DNA of 64,000 nt from Eucommia ulmoides. Lineage: Eukaryota > Streptophyta > Magnoliopsida > Garryales > Eucommiaceae. Made by a program: the position numbers and the translations under genes. Below are positions 11,845 through 22,348 of this stretch, piece after piece. Position 1 is the first letter of the stretch. Each line of letters begins with the position of its first letter. The notes beneath the pieces were generated by a model. The model did no database searches, was not told the origin of the DNA, and saw only the letters and a list, made by a program, of their open reading frames with translations. The stretch is taken from the NCBI GenBank assembly GCA_016647705.1, contig CM028333.1, positions 4,867,616 to 4,931,615 of the forward strand. The letters run 5' to 3'.

Positions 11845-12716
11845 TTAGGACTCCTTAGGTACGTCATCACCTTGGTTTTTGTTATTTAAGATACCTGCAT
11901 CATCATCATCCAAAACCTTTCTCGACAAGAATGGATCAACTTCCTCAAAGACAACATGCATTGTTTCTTCTACTACTAAAGTACATTTATTGTAAACTCT
12001 ATACGCCTTACTGTTAGTAGCATATCCAAGGAAAATCCCATAATCAGATTTAGTATCAAATTTACCAAGATTATCCTTATCATTCAAAATGAAACACTTG
12101 CATTCAAAGACTTTAAAATAGAAAATAATAGGAGTCTTACTATTCTAGATTTTATATAGGGTTTTGTTAAACCATCTACGAATTGACACTCGGTTTACCA
12201 CATGACAAACTGTACTTACGACTTCGACCCAGAAGTAGTTTGGTTCTGATTTTCATTGAGTATCGTTCTGGCCATCTCTTGAAGCGTTCTGTTATTCCTT
12301 TCCACTACACCATTTTGTTGCGGTGATCTTGGTGCAAAAACATTGTGAGCATAACCATGATCATCACAATAACTTACTACTTTATCATTCTTAAATTCTT
12401 TTCCTTTGTCACTACGAATGTTAATAATAGAACATTGCTTCTCATTTTGAACATGTTTACAAAATTTAGCATGAACAGAAGCAACCTTACTTTTTTTAGC
12501 AAGAAAATATACCCAGATAAGTCTAGAATAATCATCAACTATGACAAATTCATAAAACTTACTACCAAAACTAGCAACAGAGTTAGGCTCAAACAAATCA
12601 AGATGCAATAATTCAAGACATCTAGACGTGGACGCGTTCATCTTTTTCTTAAATGATGATCTAACTTGCTTGTCTAATTGACATGCATCACATACTTTAT
12701 CCTTCACAAATTTCAA
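11845..12716 (-). pseudogene. Copia integrase region
   Basis: The zinc-binding tail CDACQLDKQ is followed by the catalytic core with HLDLF, VDDYSRLIWVYF, SDKGKEF and the family signature SPQQNGVVERNNRTLQEMA. Further on comes a post-integrase module with DYGIFLGYATNSKAYRVYN. The product would insert the DNA copy into chromosomes. The wording is close to SIRE-type integrases. It is a fossil. Confidence 0.9.
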
Positions 12717-12785
12717 ATCAGGTAAGCCATGTACAAGACTCTTCTTAGATAAGTTAGAAATTAACTTTATACTAGCATGCCCAAG

Positions 12786-13157
12786 TCATCTATGCCATAA
12801 CCAACTATTTTCTGATAAAGCATTCAAACAGAATAAATTTTGAAAATTAAAATCATCAAAAGAGCAAGTATACACATTCTCAAAACGTGATGCAACTAGC
12901 AATATACTACTATCATGACTATTCTTAATGATGCATCTATCATGATCAAAAATAACATTATAGCCCTTGTCACATAGTTGATTAATACTAAGCAAATTAT
13001 GTTTAAGTCCATCAACTAATAACACATCTTTAATAAGAGTAGTACTATTACCGATATTACCTATACTGATAATTTTACCCTTTGCGTTGTCTCCGAAAGT
13101 CACATGACCTCCAGCTTTAGGTCTCAAAGATGTAAATTTTTTTTTGTATCCAGTCAT
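12786..13157 (-). pseudogene. Copia protease C-terminal side and pre-integrase region
   Basis: It reads GGHVTFGDNAKGKI, DVLLVDGLKHNLLSINQLC and ends LNALSENSWLWHR. This is the segment linking the aspartic protease to integrase in Copia polyproteins. It lies directly upstream (minus sense) of the integrase region. Fossil. Confidence 0.8.
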
Positions 13158-13651
13158 GTGTCGAGAATAACTACTATCCAGGAACTATTTGTCCTTACTT
13201 ATCGATACTTTTAGAATAACCTGCAAGGAGTACCTCAAATAGTTCCTAAGTGGTACCCATCCTAAGTGGGTTCGATCTTGTTAGTCAGGATAATTTTACT
13301 TCCTTTTAGAACCCACACTTGTCTATAATTAGATATTTTAGCAAAACATCTACGGATAGTATGTCCCACAATATTACATTTAAAACATTTGACAAGATCC
13401 TTGGTTTCAAAAAAAAATTTATGAAAGCATTTTTGTTTAAGATTTTTCTAAAATCCAATACCGGCTTTATCAAAAACTCCACGTGAACTTCCCAAAAGTA
13501 TTTTCAAATTATTTTCACCACCGGTGAATTTTAAAACAATTGATTGCAAATCCATCAATTTAGATTTCAATCCATTGTTTTCAGATTCGCAGTCCACCAC
13601 TTGCTTGTTTAATGTGTTAATTGTACTTTAAAAGGCATTTATTTTAGAACA

Positions 13652-14329
13652 CTAATTTTTATAATCATGTAAAAGTTCTTGATAAACATCAAATAATTCA
13701 TCAAAATTTAAAGGATAAGAGTTTGAACAATCAGTTACCTCACCACCAGTGGCCATTAATTCAAGCATGGATGTATCTTCACTATTTGATTCTTTCGAGT
13801 TACTTGAATTGGTATCATCCCAAGTAGCCTTCATTGATTTATTCTTAATTTTCTTTGCTTTCTTATTTTCTTTCTTCTTTTTTCCCTTTTCTCTATATTT
13901 ATTTGGTTCAGGACAATCATTTTGAAAATGACCGGTCGTACGATAGTTGTAGCATTCCACTTTAAACATGTTGAGGTTTCTTCTTCCACGGAATGTGCGC
14001 TGAGTCATTCTTCTAAAATTGTTTGTGAGAAGTGATACATTTTTTTCTTGCTCATTATCAAGACTTTCATCATCACTGTCATCCTCTTCTTCAATTTTTT
14101 GAACTTTTAGCGCCAAGGATTTTCTCTTGTCATTTTTGGTATCATCCTTGTAACCTTTAATCGCTGATTCATGATTCATCAAATTGCCAATGAGATCATC
14201 AATGTCGTATTTGCCAAGATCCTTGGCTTCCTCGATTGTTGTCACCTTTGACTCCCATATTTTTGTCAAGGACCTTAGGACCTTTCGTACTCTATCCTCT
14301 ATGGAGTATGGCTTTCCGAGTTGACTCAT
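13652..14329 (-). pseudogene. Copia gag region
   Basis: About 225 residues are readable. The N-terminal part (RVRKVLRSLTKIWESKVTTIEEAKDL) matches the Copia gag (UBN2-type) domain. A zinc-knuckle region follows (VECYNYRTTGHFQNDCPE), then a lysine- and serine-rich tail. Gag forms the virus-like particle. The upstream part continues toward the PBS at 14830. Fossil. Confidence 0.85.
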
Positions 14330-14829
14330 ATTGTTGCATATGTTGTTAAGCGAGTGTACATATCATGAATCGATTCATTTTCTTCCATTCTGAACAACTC
14401 AAATTTTCTCATAAGAGCATTGATTTTTTACTGCTTCACTTGACTTGTCCCTTCGTGGGTGACTTGTAGCTTATCCCACATCTCCTTTGCAGATTTGCAA
14501 CCTGAAACTCTAAAATATTCGTTAGCGTCTAAAGAGAAAAAGAGAATATTGATAGCTTGAGAGTTAATGGAGAGTTTCTACTTATCAGAAGCAGTGAGTT
14601 GTTCTTTCTTCTTCTCAACTCCATTTTTCATTGGAATGAATAGACCATCCTCGATTGTAAGCCACACGTCGTAATTTATAGCCTAAAGAAAGGTGATCAT
14701 CTTGTCTTTCCAAAACGAGTAACTTTCACCTGCAAACAAGAGTGGCCAGTGCATAGACTGCCCCTCAACTTGTGTGGCTACTATATATGCTATGTGATCT
14801 TTGTTAGCTAATAAATTCGAGCTAAACCA

Positions 14830-14841
14830 GCTCTGATGCCA
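14830..14841 (-). other. Copia primer-binding site
   Basis: The minus strand TGGCATCAGAGC, two bases inside the 5' LTR, is complementary to the 3' end of initiator tRNA-Met with one difference. Confidence 0.8.
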
Positions 14842-14843
14842 AT

Positions 14844-16922
14844 TGTTGGCCTAGTAGAATACCCAAGAGGGAGGGTGAATTGGGTAAATAAAAAATTATC
14901 AGAATAAAATTCAATAAATCAAATAATTAATTTTAATCCTAAATTAATTATTATCTTTATATCACAGCGGAATAATATAATTAACTAAGTTCACACCCAA
15001 ACAACAAAAATAACAAAGTAAATATAGCAGCACACCAAAGATTTATACTGGTTCACCGAGCTACTCTTGGTTAATCCAGTCCCTCGAGCTCCACGGATGT
15101 TGCAACCACTAAAACCAAGATCCCTTTAAAGGTAGGAACCAAACCCTCACACTGATTCTTTTATAGGCTTAGAATCAACCTTTACAATATTTTTTTCTCA
15201 GACTAAGGAAGAATCTCTACTTTTTATAGGTTAAAGAATAACCTAATTTTTTTTAACACTAAGGCTTAAGAATCAAAACCTCACAAAACACTCCAACTAT
15301 CATTATCCCAGGTAAGGATGGATTCTATCCAGGAAAAATCACTATCTCAATCTCTTTACAGGAAGAGACTGAAACCCGACTACCTTTGATTAAATACCGC
15401 CAACAGTATTTAATCCATCATAACTCACCAATACAAAAATTGATAAGAAGTAAATCTCACTCGGAGCTTCTACCACCCTAGATAAATAATAACTCAATTA
15501 ATATCCCAACTAGTGATAGAAAAACGTGAGATAGAAAAATCTAATTTTAACAAGATATGGGTTGCAAATTTGAACACGTAATCAGATTCAAGAAATTGTT
15601 TGTAAAAATATTTTCTTCAAAAATCAGAAACAATTTCTAAGATCAATTTTCAAACAATAATCAAATAATGCAATGAAAGAATATAATTGGAAAGATCACA
15701 CACGAAATCCACAGAAAGAATGATTAGAAAAATGTAACTTCAAATCCGATAATAGCAATGATCAACAATTGATTCTCTTAGAAAAACTCACTTAATTCTC
15801 AATAAGATATCTCTTAGAAAAGCTCACTCATTGATATATTCTGATCTCTCTTGATAATATATCTGGGTAATAACATAAGAAATTTGCAGGTTTTTATATA
15901 TGAGTATGAAATCAGTCTTCTAACGGCTAGTTTACATGTGTCATGACAATTAATAGCACATATAGACCCCTTATATCATAATAACTTTATTTAGGTTCAA
16001 TTCACTTAATAACAACTTTCAAATCTCTCAATTAAACCCCCAAAGTATTTCTTAATCTCAATTAATAAGAATAGAATCTATTTCAAGTATTAAATTGAGA
16101 AACATTAATATTTAATGAACCATATTAATAAGATTTAATTAATATGTGAACCATATCTTAAATATAGAAAATATCTCTGAAATCTCTCTCAAATTCCAAC
16201 CAAAAATGGCTACTTTTGGATATAATCTCGGATAAAATAATATCCTGAAATAGTGCGTTCGGTCGACTGCCCAATTCAGGTTGTAGCCAAGCTATCGCTG
16301 CTGCGTACATCGGTCGACTTGCCTGTTGACCTGTAGATTCAAAGAGTTTTCTTTTCTTTCATCGGTCGACCTGTTGGTCGACTTGTAGATTCAGAGAGTT
16401 CATCCTCCTTGGCCGGTCGACTTGTCGGTCGACTTGGAGATACAGAGAGTTACAGCTGCTTGGTCCGGTCGACTTACCAGTCGACTACCACCTTTTGGAT
16501 CTCTTTTCTGAACAAGTTTTTAACTTATTTTCTTTTACGTCTTTGCCCTTTAACCATTTTCTCATCTAAATTAGTTCCATTAATCTTCTTATATTCTATT
16601 TTAATCATTCAAAATTATTTTTTTCTCAAATCACATAGGAGCAAATAATTTCACTTAATAAAAAACACACATAAATGATAAAATACATTTTGTGTCATGT
16701 GTGTGTTCCTAATTGGGATATTAAGAGTTAAGATTCACTTGAGTTGTTTTCCCTAATTTCTTCAAACTCTTAATTATTCAATATATTCAACTTCATCGTT
16801 TAGCATCCATTTAATTTGTTATCTTTCTCACTAGAACTTTAAATCACTGAAACACTAAATTAAACCATTAGTTCTACTAAAATATCAACACTTAATTGTT
16901 CATCAAAATCTTAGGATCAACA
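14844..16922 (-). repeat. Copia 5' LTR
   Basis: 2079 bp, the pair of 8640-10748. The adjoining PBS on its left fixes it as the 5' LTR of a minus-strand element. Confidence 0.9.
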
Positions 16923-17542
16923 TCAGGCATTCTGAACCTTGATCCTACACTTGTCCGGGCTAGAGAGGTATTGTTTGGCCTGGCCTTCAGGTGGGTACCT
17001 ACACATAGGACTTGCCGGGGTGTACCCGGCGTGCCCCCTCCTGTGTGAGAGTAAAAGCTCGGAGGGAAAAAATTGAGGACGCTTAGATAAAATAAAGTTA
17101 TTACCACTTGTTTGCAATCTCCTGAAAGGCTTTTCAACGCCTTCCTTTTATAAGCAAGAACGTCATTAGCATCCCAGAAATTCGGGCTTTAAGCTAGGTT
17201 ACCCCCCTTAATTTGGCGCGTGGAGAGTGTGCGGGGGATAAGAGCAATGGGCCTGGGCCTTTGTCAATTGGTGGAGAGGCCCATGGGCCAAGTCATCAAG
17301 ATTAGTGGGTATACTCGAGCACCGGGATGGACGTCGGGGTGGTTACACCGACCTGACCCCCGTTGGTGACATCATCCGTCAATGCTAGAGATTCCTGTTT
17401 AGCGATCGTTAAGTCCTAAATGGTTACCAACCTGAGAAGATAACAAGCTATTATCAACTGGGCTTATCAGACCGTTTGGTGACCTAACACTTTTGATCTA
17501 TGTGGCAGACACGTGGAGATCGGTAGATTTTCACCTATATTA

Positions 17543-17825
17543 GTTTCTCCCCAAACATTAACGTAGAAATAGAACATGATGCGTGGAGGGTTCAGACCTG
17601 CACTTCACTGAGAACAGAATTCAGGGACCGAGGTAAGACTACTCGGTATTAGAAATGAGCTCGGCACGGGAAGTGAGCTCGGTTGGTTTTTGCTAGGCAT
17701 TTGCCAGACATTTAACTGTAAACTGGGCTAATGTATGACACGTGGCCTAACAACGCTCGAATCAAAGCTTTACCTGTTGTCCGATTAACGCGACGATTCG
17801 ACTTCTCAGCCCGTCTATAAATAGG
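17543..17825 (+). promoter_or_regulatory. Promoter of the Tat antisense gene
   Basis: This is the segment between the polypurine tract and a TATA box, TATAAATAGG at 17816-17825, facing the plus-strand antisense gene. The equivalent place in the second Tat-like element has TATATAAA at 52937. A solo LTR inserted immediately after the TATA box and duplicated its last five bases (atagg). Confidence 0.55.
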
Positions 17826-19270
17826 TGATAGGTGTAAAATACCTATCTACTTCTAAACTGGAGTTGGTAGTTTTCGAGTGTTTTAGTTATATTTAATTGC
17901 TTTTTAGTTGTTTTTATGTAATTCAAGTGTAGGGACGTAAAAAAGTGATAAACAAGAGAAGAGGTGGAGAAACGGTGTAAAAATAGTGAAGAAACAAGGT
18001 TTCAAGATTGCAGTCCCTTGGCCTAGGCAAAAATTCCACCGCCTAGGCCGAGAAGAGGCAGAAGGTTTGGAGTAGTCCCTAGGCCTAGGCGAAAATTCCA
18101 CCGCCTAGGCCGAGAAAAGGCAGAAACTTTGGAACAGCTCCTCGGCCTAGGCAGAAATTCCACCGCCTAGGCGGAGGAGCAGCAGAAAGTTAACCGACAT
18201 CCCCTCCACCTAGATGGAGATTCTACCGCCTAGGCGAAAATCCTTTGCACAGAGATATTTTCTGAGATATTTTCTAAACCTTTACATAAAAACCCTTTTT
18301 CACCCAATTTGTGAGTGATGTTTTGGAGACCCATTACACCTTAGATAATTTTAGGAGTAGATTAGATTAGTTTTAGGAAGTGTTCTTGGTCAATTCTTGA
18401 AGAGCTAAAAGAGGAAGTTCATTAATGGAGAAGAGAAAGCTCGGGAGGATCATTCTTTGGTGAAAGTGGACCATTCCACTTTAAGATTTGATCTTTATTT
18501 CCTTGTTTCTATCTTTTTACTTAATAATTTATTGTAAATGATGATTTTATCTTGGTTTAATGTTTCAATGGCCAAAATTATGTTAGTTTAGTTAGATATT
18601 AGCTAGGGTTAGATGTCATTCATGTAAATACCTTTTTGGTTGAATGTAAGTTAATTTTAATGGTTTGTTATCCAATTCCAATTGTGTTTACCATTGTTTC
18701 ACGTTTATTATGCTTGTTACGATAAACTGAGAATACAAGATTTGACACTCGGAAGAGGTAACTACGGATTCGAACTAGGGTTAAACACAACGCGATGATC
18801 CAATAACCCGGGAGAGAGTTGGAGAGTGTGTAATCCATGAGGTTGGGTTAAGACTCACGTGGCTATGTGTTCGGAAAGGTGTTCGAGGGGGACTTCAGCG
18901 TCAACGCGAAGTCATGTATTCGCTCGCTTTTCACTCAGAAGAAAGAGCGAGTAAGTTATAGATACCGAGATTGTTGGATGAGATAATAACCATAATTGAT
19001 AACTAAACTAAGCCAAATAGGTACTAAGTGAATGAAATCGATCCCTAGTTAATTAGTGTAATTAGAATTAATCCTTAGGAGTAGTTTTAATTAGTTGAAT
19101 TTAAATATTAAATTGAATCGTTAGGATAATATGAGACTACGTAAATTGCGGTACTCAATAATTCACACTTTCCCTCTGGGAATAATATCCGATCTTAAAC
19201 GATTCACTATATTAAAACTTTGACCTCGTATACTTGCCAGTATAAGTAGTGGCGTATTCACGTGCTACCA
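17826..19270 (+). mobile_element. Solo LTR, Athila-like family (1445 bp)
   Basis: Begins TGATAGGTGTAAAATACC, ends cgtgctacca, and is flanked by perfect TSDs atagg (17821-17825, 19271-19275). It has the family's palindrome array (18020-18236, here mostly CCGCCTAGGCGG type), a CACGTG box at 18856, the GACTTC/GAAGTC hairpin and the CGCTC/GAGCG stem (18921-18925, 18945-18949). It was formed by recombination between the two LTRs of a full element. Confidence 0.92.
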
Positions 19271-19825
19271 ATAGGCATTTCATTTCTCCTTCGCACCAGA
19301 GTATTCATAAAATCTCCACCCGACCTCAGAGCACGGTGTTCTCCCTTTTTTTCTCTCAAATCATGTCTTCGTCTTTTTCATCAAGGTACAACCCGTCTGA
19401 ATCTGAACGGACTAGGGTAAAGTCCCTCATTTAGCAGATCGATCTTGGCTCATTAACCACAAAGGTCAATGCTCCAGAGGTTGAGTGGACGACCTCGTCG
19501 TCCGAAAGGGCCCGCAGGTTGCCCGGAGCGGGGACTTCCCAGTCTCTTGGCAAGGCCAGTAGTCCTCGACGTTAGAGGGCCATAATTAAGGCGGGCTCCT
19601 TTGGGCGACCCAGTATTGAGTTTGGCGTGGGTCTTGCCGACGAGCTTGATGTTGAAGGCCCATCTATCCCAAAAGCTGCAGCCCCTCTATCCTCGTTGGG
19701 TTGGGCTTCAGCGGCTGGTCCAATTTCTGATTGGCTTATCTACGAGGTCCCTCCTGAAGCTCTGGTCTGGCAGGTGAAACCTGAGTTGATGGAAAATGAT
19801 GTGAAAATTTTCCGCTTCAAGTACG

Positions 19826-21211
19826 TGATAGGTGTAATTTACCTATTTATTTCCAAACCGAACTTGTTAATTTTTGAGTATTTTTATAATGTTTTAATAC
19901 GTTTTAATATGTTTTTATTCTTTTTGTTATAAATCAGGTGTTTGGGATAAAAACGGATCAAGAGCGGTGGAAGAACGGTAGAAAAATAGCAAAGAGGCTA
20001 AATTTCAGAACCTGCAGCCCACCGCCATTGCGGTTAAAATACAGAGAAGGGCCTAAACTCTCTGCAAATTCACCGTCGCAGCGGTGAGGTCCACCGCCGC
20101 TGCGGTAAAACAACATAAACTCTCTACTTCCACCGCTGTATCCACCATCGCAACGGTGACACTACCCACATGCCTACCGCCGCGGCGGTCACTCTGCACT
20201 GATTTTAGATATTTTTTAGATATTTTTAGATATTTTGTTCCCTATTTCCTTCATCCTCTCATATATTTCGACCATTAGAGACCCTTTATTTTTAGAATAG
20301 ATTGAGAGGTTTTTGAGGGAGAGCTCACAACCCGAAGAAGAATATCACAAAACAAAGAAGGAAGAAGCGATTGTTGAATGGTTTTAGCGGCCAATCTTTA
20401 GATAATGGCTAAGTTTTTCGTTTCTTTCTTTCATTCCCTAACTTCGGTAGTTTTTTGGGCATGTTTAGCGCGTTTATCATTGTATATACGGTTATGGTTG
20501 TTAGCTAAACATGGATTGTCTAGGGATTAATATGATTTAAATGAAATTGTTATTTGTTTGAGTTGTGTTTCTTTAACGGTTGTTCTTCGCTATTCGATTG
20601 TATTTACCGTTCTTGTATTTCCATTATATGCTTGTTTAGATATATTGAGATATCGGGGTTTGACACTCGGGAGAGGTAACCTCGAATTCAGACTAGGGTA
20701 AACACAACGCGACGATCTAATAACCTGGGAGAGAGTTAGAAAGTGTGCAATCCATGACGTTGGGGGCAAGACTCATGTGACCTAGTGTCGTTAAAATGTT
20801 AAGGGGGACTTCTTCGTTGACGAGAAGTCGCATATTCACTCATTTTACACTTGGGAGAAGTGGTGAGTGAGTTTACGATACATAAATTGTCGGATAGGAT
20901 GAACACTATTATTGTAAACTAAATGAAATCAAACACATTTAAGTAAATGAAATTAATTCCTAGATAATCTTTTCCCCTAAACATCTCATATTAGTAATAT
21001 AGTATAATAAGATAAATTAGTATTTTAGTTTAGTATTTATTAATTATAAACCAATTTTTATCGCCTAAATAAAGTTAGGTTATGATAATTACGGTACTCG
21101 ATAATAATCTCAACCAATCTCTATGAATACGACAACTCTAACTCTTCTCATTATACTAAAACTTGACCCGTACACTTGCGGTGAAAGTGGCGATATAATA
21201 TTTCAGTACCA
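19826..21211 (+). repeat. 5' LTR of the 19826 element
   Basis: 1386 bp. The palindrome array at about 20025-20190 includes a perfect 14-bp ACCGCCGCGGCGGT at 20176-20189. The covarying stem is CACTC (20837-20841) / GAGTG (20865-20869). Confidence 0.9.
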
Positions 21212-21427
21212 AATTTTTTGCGTCATTGCCGGGGATTAGTTTTTAGATTGTTGTTGATATTGTGAGTAAATAAATTAATTTTAATTTAGGCATTTATTTT
21301 GTTTATAATTTTTTGTTTGTAGTTTGGTTTTTCCTGTAGTGTACTTGAAGATGTTAGATCAACAGGTACTTTTATATTTCTGTCAACAAGATTCGAACCA
21401 TTATATTGTGCCTGAAAACGGTACAAG

Positions 21428-22348
21428 GTGTTGCTACTTCGGTTCCATAATCATCATTTTTCGAGGGAGTGTCAACTACTGAACTTCCTCAATGGGTTAC
21501 AAGCCGCAACAAGAAATTGGGTTGAAGGAGGAAACAGTATCATCTCTTTTGACCAACTAACTGCAGAGGAGGCCTATTGGTTGTTGCAAGACATGGAGGC
21601 ATTTGACTATCAGAGTTGGAATTCTTCTTCAAGCTACCAAAGCTTGGGGGATAGTTTCACCATTTCGGCACCATGGATTGACACCCCGGACCAAAATATG
21701 GAGTCTTCCCCCGCCCTGGAGAAACTATTCACTAATTTTATTGGGGAGACTCAGGTGTTTTGGTGGGATACGAATGACCTGATCAATGTGCACGAGGATC
21801 GTCTTGACAACATTGAGATGATTTGCACGTAAATCGATGTGATCGTAACATCTCTTTAGACGTAAATCGGTCAATTTATCTGCTTTATTGAGGTCGAGGC
21901 TGAGTCCGAAGCAGTGGCACTGGGAGATACAATTGTCACATCCGATTGTGAAAGCCACCGGGAGGAACCGGAGAAGAGATGAAGAAGCTTGGGAGCATTC
22001 ATTAGAGATGAATCGAATGAGATAAGAACCCAAGCATGGATCGACGATGGTGATTCTCAACCATTGGAGATGTACATTGTGATACCACCACCGATCAAAG
22101 ACGATTACATCTACGAGGATCCGATGTGGCTCACTTATCCTTCGCCGCCATTTGCACTGTACTTCCAAGACAACCAAGCACATGATCCGGAAACGAGTCT
22201 TGTTGAGAGGTCGAGCCGAATAATGCCAAATCTCGCCAGTATTGAGGGCGTACTAAATCAAGACCCATATGTAGTGATATATGCCACTTACTATGGGTGG
22301 AAACTGCTCTTTGATGAGCCGTTATCCGTGTTAGGCCGAGGACAATAA
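21428..22348 (+). pseudogene. Gag-related remnant
   Basis: Two readable stretches are present. The first contains FLNGLQAATRNWVEGG and LTAEEAYWLLQDMEA, which parallels the FYNGL...EEAYELLE region of Athila gag proteins. The second (21989-22348) is acidic and shared with the element at 44426-45430 (for example YATYYGWKLLFDEPL against a similar phrase there). Such proteins would form the particle. No zinc knuckle or pol follows, in line with a non-autonomous element. Fossil. Confidence 0.6.

Larger units (their letters stand above)
8640..16922 (-). mobile_element. Ty1/Copia element, SIRE-like, inserted in the Tat 3' LTR
   Basis: It is flanked by LTRs of about 2.1 kb, starting TGTTGGCC and ending GATCAACA on plus, with TSDs tcaag (8635-8639) and tcagg (16923-16927). 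The PBS is complementary to initiator tRNA-Met and there is a polypurine tract, both on the minus strand. Parts seen are gag with a zinc-knuckle region, the protease C-terminal side with the pre-integrase motif, integrase and RNase H. The long LTRs and RNase H wording (RKSTSGSCHLLG) suggest the SIRE/Maximus lineage. It is broken, with several breaks. The LTRs differ by very roughly 5-10 percent by eye, so it is several million years old at usual plant rates. Confidence 0.9.
8533..17542 (-). repeat. 3' LTR of the Tat element (split by Copia)
   Basis: The pieces 8533-8639 and 16928-17542 match 48368-48972 plus 50688-50801 in order. On the plus strand it opens TGTTGGTGTCAG. A minus-strand polypurine tract (gtttggggagaaac) directly abuts it at 17543-17556, which fixes it as the 3' LTR of a minus-strand element. 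Confidence 0.85.

Noticed and set aside
12345-12611. Plus-strand ORF of 88 codons
   Set aside because: Antisense shadow of the Copia integrase region.
21725-22183. Minus-strand ORF of 152 codons
   Set aside because: Opposite to the gag-related remnant, with no recognisable motif.
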